Part shown: positions 1-4,255 of the stretch, piece by piece
Numbering within the stretch: position 1 is the first letter of the stretch
How the letters are laid out: every line of letters begins with the position of its first letter
Origin: Roseovarius sp. UBA6167
GTDB lineage: Bacteria > Pseudomonadota > Alphaproteobacteria > Rhodobacterales > Rhodobacteraceae
Length of the DNA stretch: 6,378 bases
Reading direction: 5' to 3'
NCBI GenBank assembly: GCA_002428225.1
Contig: DIUD01000040.1
Span: forward strand, 1-6,378
Made by a program: the position numbers and the translations under genes
The notes under the pieces: model-generated
Told to the model about the DNA's origin: nothing
The model's input: the letters and a program-made list of their open reading frames with translations, nothing else
Database searches by the model: none

Positions 1-1
1 G

Positions 2-859
2 CACGGCGTGGCCACCGCCACGGTCTGCGCCAGGTTCGGGCTGAAATGCGTGGTCTACATGGGGGCGCATGATGTCGAGCGGCAGGCGCCCAACGTGTTC
101 CGAATGAAACTCCTGGGGGCCGAGGTGGTGCCGGTGACATCGGGGCGCGGCACGCTCAAGGACGCGATGAACGATGCGCTGCGCGACTGGGTAACGAACG
201 TGCGCGATACGTTTTATTGCATCGGCACGGTGGCCGGCCCGCATCCCTACCCGGCGATGGTGCGCGATTTCCAGTCGATCATCGGGCGCGAGGTGCGCGA
301 ACAGATGCTTGAGGCCGAGGGCCGCCTGCCCGACACATTGGTGGCGGCCATCGGTGGCGGGTCGAACGCGATGGGGCTGTTCTATCCGTTCCTCGACGAC
401 AAGCAGGTGCGCCTTGTCGGCGTCGAGGCCGGCGGCCACGGTGTCGATGACCGGATGGAGCATTGCGCCTCGCTGACGGGGGGGCGGCCGGGCGTGCTGC
501 ATGGCAACCGGACCTATCTGCTTCAGGACGATGACGGGCAGATCCTCGAGGGCCATTCGATCTCGGCCGGGCTCGATTATCCCGGCGTCGGGCCCGAACA
601 TAGCTGGCTGCACGATACCGGCCGCGCGCAGTATGTTTCGATCACCGACAAGGAGGCGCTGGCGGCGTTCCAGCTTTGTTGCGAGACGGAAGGGATCATT
701 CCCGCGCTCGAGCCCAGCCATGCCCTTGCCCATGTCGCCAGGATCGCGCCGGACCTGCCGCGCGATCACCTTCTGGTCATGAACATGTGCGGGCGCGGGG
801 ACAAGGACATCTTTACCGTCGCCAAACATCTCGGCGTCGAGATCACCCCCGGCGGCTGA
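2..859 (+). CDS. trpB: Tryptophan synthase beta chain, 3' part (5' end outside window)
   Basis: TrpB joins indole (channelled from TrpA) to L-serine, using pyridoxal phosphate (PLP), in the last step of tryptophan synthesis; it works in the cytoplasm as an alpha2-beta2 complex. The frame is open from the left edge and begins HGVATATVCARFGLKCV, which matches the family just after the GAGQ motif; H is the equivalent of Salmonella His115. Roughly 115-125 N-terminal residues are therefore missing, including the PLP-binding lysine. The visible 285 residues hold the PLP phosphate loop GGGSNAMG (353-376), LEPSHALAH with the conserved glutamate at 710-712, and the C-terminal GRGDKDIF. The residue before GRGDKD is Cys (788-790) where Salmonella has Ser377 near the cofactor ring nitrogen; I believe Cys is a common family variant. 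The GTG at 8 is an internal valine, not a start. The gene ends in TGA and faces pth. No trpA or trpF is visible. Identification is firm. Confidence 0.97.
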   Translation, partial: HGVATATVCARFGLKCVVYMGAHDVERQAPNVFRMKLLGAEVVPVTSGRGTLKDAMNDALRDWVTNVRDTFYCIGTVAGPHPYPAMVRDFQSIIGREVREQMLEAEGRLPDTLVAAIGGGSNAMGLFYPFLDDKQVRLVGVEAGGHGVDDRMEHCASLTGGRPGVLHGNRTYLLQDDDGQILEGHSISAGLDYPGVGPEHSWLHDTGRAQYVSITDKEALAAFQLCCETEGIIPALEPSHALAHVARIAPDLPRDHLLVMNMCGRGDKDIFTVAKHLGVEITPGG

Positions 860-864
860 GCCGC
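852..864. terminator. Small inverted repeat between convergent trpB and pth
   Basis: GCGGC-TGA-GCCGC forms a 5-bp GC stem whose 3-nt loop is the trpB stop codon. It sits at the junction of two convergent genes only 18 bp apart, so it could weakly terminate transcription from both sides. No T-run follows on either strand, and a 5-bp GC stem is easily found by chance in DNA this GC-rich. Treat as a weak candidate. Confidence 0.2.
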
Positions 865-877
865 GCCGGTTGCCTGC

Positions 878-1555
878 TCAGCGAAACCGGTCCATCAGCT
901 TTTGCATCGGGCTGCGGGGGTCCGGCGCGGGCGGCTCTTTCGGCGCTGCCGCCGGCTTCGCGGCGTGTGCCTCGGGGGCGCGCCGCGCCGGCGCCATGCG
1001 TTGCGCGACGGCGGTCTGAAAGCGGTCTGGCTTGCCCTCGGCCAGCCATGGCGCGGCTTCGGCGATGGCGCGCATCAGCGCGTCGAGCCAGCCGGCATCG
1101 GCCCTGGCGAAATCCTGCAACACATAGGCCGCCACCCGGTCCTTGTGGCCGGGATGGCCGATGCCGAGGCGCACGCGCTGGAACTCCGCCCCGATATGCC
1201 CGGTGATCGAGCGAAGCCCGTTATGGCCCGCGTGCCCGCCGCCGCGCTTGACCCGCAGCCTGGCCGGCGCAAGGTCAAGCTCGTCATGGAAAACCGTCAC
1301 CGCCTCGGGCGCGACCCTGTAGAAGCGCGCGGCCTCTCCGACCGATTTCCCCGAGAGGTTCATGAAGGTCTCGGGCTTGAGCAGGATCACCTTTTCGCCG
1401 CCGAGGCTGCCCTCGGCCGCTTGTCCCTGGAACCTGGCCCGCCACGGGCCAAAGCCATGTGCCGCGGCGATGGCGTCCACCGCCATGAAGCCGATATTGT
1501 GCCGGTTGCCGGCATATTTCGCGCCCGGATTGCCAAGCCCGACAAAGAGTTGCAT
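878..1555 (-). CDS. pth: Peptidyl-tRNA hydrolase (Pth1 family)
   Basis: Pth cleaves the ester bond of peptidyl-tRNAs that drop off the ribosome, recycling tRNA in the cytoplasm. The 225-residue protein starts MQLFVGLGNPG and carries all residues known to matter in E. coli Pth: Asn9, catalytic His19 in NRHNIGF, Asn66 in FMNLSG, Asp91 in HDELDL, and Asn112 in GGGHAGHNGL. E. coli Pth has 194 residues; the extra length is a C-terminal tail from about residue 185, an Ala/Pro-rich stretch ending in SPMQKLMDRFR, which looks like a flexible linker plus a short amphipathic helix. I recall similar tails in related alphaproteobacteria. The ATG start is fixed by the invariant N-terminus, with only a weak G-rich ribosome-binding site upstream. 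The gene converges on trpB and diverges from the methyltransferase gene. The rplY and ychF genes that often flank pth in alphaproteobacteria are not in the window. Confidence 0.97.
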   Translation of the reverse strand: MQLFVGLGNPGAKYAGNRHNIGFMAVDAIAAAHGFGPWRARFQGQAAEGSLGGEKVILLKPETFMNLSGKSVGEAARFYRVAPEAVTVFHDELDLAPARLRVKRGGGHAGHNGLRSITGHIGAEFQRVRLGIGHPGHKDRVAAYVLQDFARADAGWLDALMRAIAEAAPWLAEGKPDRFQTAVAQRMAPARRAPEAHAAKPAAAPKEPPAPDPRSPMQKLMDRFR

Positions 1556-1584
1556 TGCCTGCGCCCCCGATCTCTGGTGAGGAT

Positions 1585-1613
1585 GGTCTAGGGGTTCGGC
1601 GGCACGAAATCAA
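1585..1613 (-). promoter_or_regulatory. Putative pth promoter
   Basis: Read on the minus strand, TTGATT (-35, positions 1613-1608) is followed after 17 bp by TAGACC (-10, positions 1590-1585). This would start transcription about 22-25 nt upstream of the pth ATG. The -35 matches the sigma70 consensus at four of six bases and the -10 at three. Spacing and position are good but the -10 is weak. Confidence 0.4.
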
Positions 1614-1629
1614 CGGCAAGGGGCAGGGT

Positions 1630-2310
1630 ATGACGAAATACGAGATCGACGGGCTGCGCCTCGAGGTGCCCGAGGCGCTGCTCAATGACCGCATCCGTGC
1701 CAAGCTCGCCTCGGGGGGCTATGAGGCGGATGAGGCGCAGGCTGCCGCCATGCGCCTCAGGCCGCGCCAGCGGGTGCTCGAACTGGGCGCGGGCATCGGC
1801 TATGTCGCCTCGGTCTGCGCGCGGATCGCCGGCCCGGAGAATGTCACCACGGTCGAGGCCAACCCGCTGATGCTGCCGGTCATCCGCGCCAATCTCGAAC
1901 GCAACGGCCTGGGCGCGGTGACGCTCGTGCATGGCGCGGTCGGCGGCATGGCGGGGGGCGCGGCGCCGCTTGCCCTTGACTGCGGGCGCAGTTTCTGGGC
2001 CGCGCGCATCGCCGACGCGGGGGCCGCGCCCGGGACGCTGGTCGAGGTGCCGCATCTGGGCCTTGGCGATCTTCTGGGCCGCACCCGCGCGGATGTGGTC
2101 ATCATGGATATCGAAGGCGCGGAGGAGCTCCTGTTCGATGCGCCCTGGCCCGCGCATGTGCGCCACGTCATGATGGAGCTTCATCCGGGCCGTTACCCCG
2201 ACACGGCGATCAAGCGCATCGTCGATTGCATGTCCGAATCCGGCCTCACCTACGATCCGGGGCCGTCGCGCGGGCGCATCCTGTGCTTTCGCCGGCTGCG
2301 CGGGCGCTGA
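1630..2310 (+). CDS. FkbM-family SAM-dependent methyltransferase
   Basis: A 226-residue Rossmann-fold methyltransferase. The SAM-binding motif I is VLELGAGIGYVAS (residues 49-61), the acidic residue that usually binds the SAM ribose is Glu76 in VEAN, and a later MDIEGAEELL (159-168) followed by MELHPGRYPD (182-191) is the typical FkbM-domain signature. FkbM enzymes mostly O-methylate sugars or polyketides, but the substrate here cannot be read from sequence: no glycosyltransferase, lipopolysaccharide or secondary-metabolite gene is nearby. There is no signal peptide or membrane segment, so it is probably cytoplasmic. The ATG at 1630 is preferred because AAGGGG (1618-1623) lies 6 nt upstream; a TTG at 1555 in the same frame would overlap the pth start codon and add 25 unconvincing residues. 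I see no clear promoter in the 74-bp gap on this strand. proA follows 84 bp downstream with its own promoter, so the two need not form an operon. Confidence 0.85.
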   Translation: MTKYEIDGLRLEVPEALLNDRIRAKLASGGYEADEAQAAAMRLRPRQRVLELGAGIGYVASVCARIAGPENVTTVEANPLMLPVIRANLERNGLGAVTLVHGAVGGMAGGAAPLALDCGRSFWAARIADAGAAPGTLVEVPHLGLGDLLGRTRADVVIMDIEGAEELLFDAPWPAHVRHVMMELHPGRYPDTAIKRIVDCMSESGLTYDPGPSRGRILCFRRLRGR

Positions 2311-2336
2311 GCGGGGCGTTCGCGCCGAAATCCGGT

Positions 2337-2366
2337 TTGCAGGCGGGGGCGGGGCTGCGGTATAAG
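2337..2366 (+). promoter_or_regulatory. Putative sigma70-type promoter of proA
   Basis: TTGCAG (-35, 2337-2342) and TATAAG (-10, 2361-2366) are separated by 18 bp of very GC-rich sequence. The first matches the consensus at four of six bases and the second at five of six. Transcription would start near 2373, leaving a leader of about 22 nt that contains the AAGG ribosome-binding site (2384-2387), 7 nt before the proA ATG. This is the best promoter-like match in the window. Confidence 0.6.
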
Positions 2367-2394
2367 GGGGGTCTCAGCAGCGCAAGGCAATCCG

Positions 2395-3660
2395 ATGAAG
2401 GATCTCACCGACATTCCCGCCCTCATGGCCGAGATCGGCGCGCGCGCCCGCGTGGCCGCATCAGAGCTGGCCATCGCCACGCCAGAGGCCAGGCAGGCCG
2501 CCCTTGAGGCCGCCGCCGAGGCGGTCTGGACGCAGCGTAACGCGATTCTGACCGCCAATGCGCAGGACATGGCCGCCGGGCGCGACAAGGGGCTGACGCC
2601 TGCCATGCTCGACCGGCTGATGCTTGATGAAAAGCGGCTCTGGGCCATTGTCGAGGGGCTGCGCGCGGTGGCGGCGCAGGACGATCCCGTGGGCCAGGTC
2701 ATCGCCGAATGGGACCGGCCCAATGGCCTGCATATCAAGCGGGTGCGCACGCCCCTCGGCGTGATCGGCGTTATCTACGAGAGCCGCCCGAACGTCACCG
2801 CCGACGCGGGCGCGCTCTGCCTCAAGGCGGGCAACGCGGTGATCCTGCGCGGCGGATCGGAGAGCTTTCATTCCTCGGGCGCGATTCATGCCTGCCTTGT
2901 CGAGGGGCTGAAATCCGCCGGTCTGCCAGAGGACGCCATCCAGCGCGTGCCGGTCACCGACCGCGCGGCGGTGCAGCTCATGCTCACCATGACCGACCAT
3001 ATCGACGTGATCGTGCCGCGCGGCGGCAAGGGCCTTGTCGGGCTGGTGCAGCGCGAGGCGCGCGTGCCGGTCTTTGCCCATCTCGAAGGCATCGTGCATA
3101 TCTATCTCGACGCCGAGGCCGACCCGGAAAAGGCGCTCAAGGTGGTGCTCAATTCCAAGACCCGCCGCACCGGGATTTGCGGCGCCGCCGAATGTCTGCT
3201 CATCCACCGCGAGATTGCCGATACCATCGGGCAGGGGGTGATCCGTGCGCTGATCGACGCGGGCGTCGAGGTGCGCGGCGATGCCGCGCTGCAATCCATT
3301 CCCGGCGTGACGCCCGCCAGCGAAGAGGACTGGGGGCGCGAATATCTCGACAGCATCATCGCGGCAAAGGTGGTCGATGACATCGACGCCGCCATCGCCC
3401 ATATCCGGCGCTATGGCTCGAATCACACCGATTGCATCGTGACCGAGGACGACGCGGCGGTGGCGCGCTTCTTTGCCCGGCTCGACAGCGCCATCCTGAT
3501 GCACAACGCCTCGACGCAATTCGCCGACGGGGGAGAGTTCGGCATGGGCGCCGAGATCGGCATCGCCACCGGCAAGATGCACGCGCGCGGGCCGGTGGGG
3601 GCCGAGCAACTCACCAGCTTCAAGTACCTGGTGACGGGCGACGGCGCGGTGCGGGAGTGA
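2395..3660 (+). CDS. proA: Glutamate-5-semialdehyde dehydrogenase (gamma-glutamyl phosphate reductase)
   Basis: ProA reduces gamma-glutamyl phosphate with NADPH to glutamate-5-semialdehyde, the second step of proline synthesis from glutamate, in the cytoplasm. At 421 residues it is the usual length for the aldehyde dehydrogenase-like ProA family. The nucleotide-binding part includes GVIGVIYESRPNVTADA (Glu129 and Pro132 within it) and ILRGGSES (residues 150-157). The catalytic cysteine is Cys262 in SKTRRTGICGAAECLL. The C-terminal signature runs STQFADGGEFGMGAEIGI and then MHARGPVGAEQLTSFKY. The ATG at 2395 has AAGG 7 nt upstream and a promoter before it. proB (glutamate 5-kinase), often directly upstream of proA in bacteria, is absent here: the upstream gene is a methyltransferase. 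The gene ends in TGA and converges on the DUF1489 gene. No frameshift or missing key residue is seen. Confidence 0.97.
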   Translation: MKDLTDIPALMAEIGARARVAASELAIATPEARQAALEAAAEAVWTQRNAILTANAQDMAAGRDKGLTPAMLDRLMLDEKRLWAIVEGLRAVAAQDDPVGQVIAEWDRPNGLHIKRVRTPLGVIGVIYESRPNVTADAGALCLKAGNAVILRGGSESFHSSGAIHACLVEGLKSAGLPEDAIQRVPVTDRAAVQLMLTMTDHIDVIVPRGGKGLVGLVQREARVPVFAHLEGIVHIYLDAEADPEKALKVVLNSKTRRTGICGAAECLLIHREIADTIGQGVIRALIDAGVEVRGDAALQSIPGVTPASEEDWGREYLDSIIAAKVVDDIDAAIAHIRRYGSNHTDCIVTEDDAAVARFFARLDSAILMHNASTQFADGGEFGMGAEIGIATGKMHARGPVGAEQLTSFKYLVTGDGAVRE

Positions 3661-3671
3661 CCGCCATCAGC

Positions 3672-3728
3672 ACCCCTGCGGCCCCTTGCCCGAATCCCGG
3701 CGGCCGAGGCCGCGTCCGCGACAGGGGT
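3672..3728. terminator. Nested inverted repeats between convergent proA and DUF1489 gene
   Basis: The 67-bp gap between two convergent stop codons holds an outer 7-bp inverted repeat, ACCCCTG (3672-3678) with CAGGGGT (3722-3728), enclosing an inner repeat GCGGCC-GA-GGCCGC (3700-3713). A second GCGGCC at 3678-3683 could also pair with the right arm of the inner repeat. The position suits a bidirectional terminator. There is no T-run, so it is not a classical intrinsic terminator, and GC-rich DNA yields such repeats by chance. Confidence 0.3.
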
Positions 3729-4156
3729 CAGATCACGCCGATTTCCGCCAGCGCGGCAGACAGGGCCGGGGGCAGGCTTTGCTCATGCGCCCGCGCGCGG
3801 CCAAGATCGGGCGGCGCGTCGCGCGCCTCGAGATAGCGCCAGCCCTGGAAGGGGCGCCTTTGTGCCGTGGAGGTGCGGATCAGGTCCGGCTCGAGCACGA
3901 TGGCGCAGCGGCGGATGCCGTCGTCGCCCGTGACCTCGTCCAGCCGCGCGATGCGCTGGCGGCATTGCACAAGGCCCTGGATCACCCAGTAGATCGACCC
4001 GCCGCCGCCGAGCAGCTCTGTCGCGCGTCGCGGTCGCATCCGCGTGACATGGCGCGGCAGCCCGTCGGGGCCTTGCGCGCGAGGATCGCGATGCCACGCC
4101 TCGAGGTCTTCCACGCAAGTGGTGCCGACGCTCAGTTTGATGAGATGCAAGGCCAA
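3728..4156 (-). CDS. DUF1489 family protein (function unknown)
   Basis: A 142-residue protein whose sequence I recognise as DUF1489, an uncharacterised family found mainly in alphaproteobacteria. Recognisable blocks are LHLIKLSVG at the N-terminus, GPDGLPRHVTRMRPRR (about residues 29-44), GGSIYWVIQGLVQCRQRI (52-69), DGIRRCAIVLEPDLIRT (79-95) and RPFQGWRYLEARD (101-113). It has no signal peptide, no convincing membrane helix and no known catalytic motif. The start is TTG (complement of 4154-4156), chosen because GGGAGA (complement of 4165-4170) lies 8 nt upstream; a second TTG two codons later is less well spaced, and no ATG fits. The gene converges on proA and diverges from nrdJ across 99 bp. 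A role linked to nrdJ would be a guess from position only. Confidence 0.85.
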   Translation of the reverse strand: MALHLIKLSVGTTCVEDLEAWHRDPRAQGPDGLPRHVTRMRPRRATELLGGGGSIYWVIQGLVQCRQRIARLDEVTGDDGIRRCAIVLEPDLIRTSTAQRRPFQGWRYLEARDAPPDLGRARAHEQSLPPALSAALAEIGVI

Positions 4157-4188
4157 GATACGATTCTCCCGATGAGCAGATAGGGTAG

Positions 4189-4217
4189 TGGAAATGACGC
4201 GGGCTTCAAGCTATTGT
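4189..4217 (+). promoter_or_regulatory. Putative nrdJ promoter with overlapping NrdR-like half-palindrome
   Basis: TGGAAA (-35, 4189-4194) and TATTGT (-10, 4212-4217) are 17 bp apart; each matches the sigma70 consensus at four of six bases. Transcription would start near 4224. The palindrome-like CAAGCTATTG (4207-4216) covers the -10 and resembles the core of the NrdR box (CAATATATTG), the operator of the NrdR repressor of ribonucleotide reductase genes. It differs at two central bases, and the left flank of the 16-bp box does not match. No convincing second box is seen one to three helix turns away, although NrdR boxes usually come in pairs. Confidence 0.3.
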
Positions 4218-4255
4218 GGATGTCTGGCCTGCCACCCCCGCCCGAGGATCCGCCG

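Noticed and set aside
902..1591. A 229-codon plus-strand frame across pth.
   Set aside because: It lies opposite a fully motif-supported Pth and encodes an Arg/His/Gly-rich product without similarity I recognise.
1555..1629. A longer methyltransferase starting at the TTG at 1555.
   Set aside because: It would overlap the pth start codon, and the added residues look unlike coding sequence. The ATG at 1630 has a good ribosome-binding site.
2315..2326. GGCG-TTCG-CGCC hairpin after the methyltransferase stop codon.
   Set aside because: Only a 4-bp stem, closed by G-C rather than the extra-stable C(UUCG)G arrangement, and with no T-run; too weak to call a terminator.
2461..3609. A 382-codon open frame on the minus strand, antisense to proA.
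   Set aside because: Same cause: a GC-bias shadow with no domain, opposite a complete ProA.
4220..4255. An upstream in-frame ATG for nrdJ adding MSGLPPPPEDPP.
   Set aside because: No good ribosome-binding site precedes it, and it lies upstream of the likely transcription start. The ATG at 4256 has GAGGA at proper spacing and gives the family-typical N-terminus.
4157..4255. Possible cobalamin riboswitch before nrdJ.
   Set aside because: The 99-bp gap is too short for a full B12 riboswitch and I see no B12-box-like sequence. A B12-using reductase would also not be expected to be switched off by B12.
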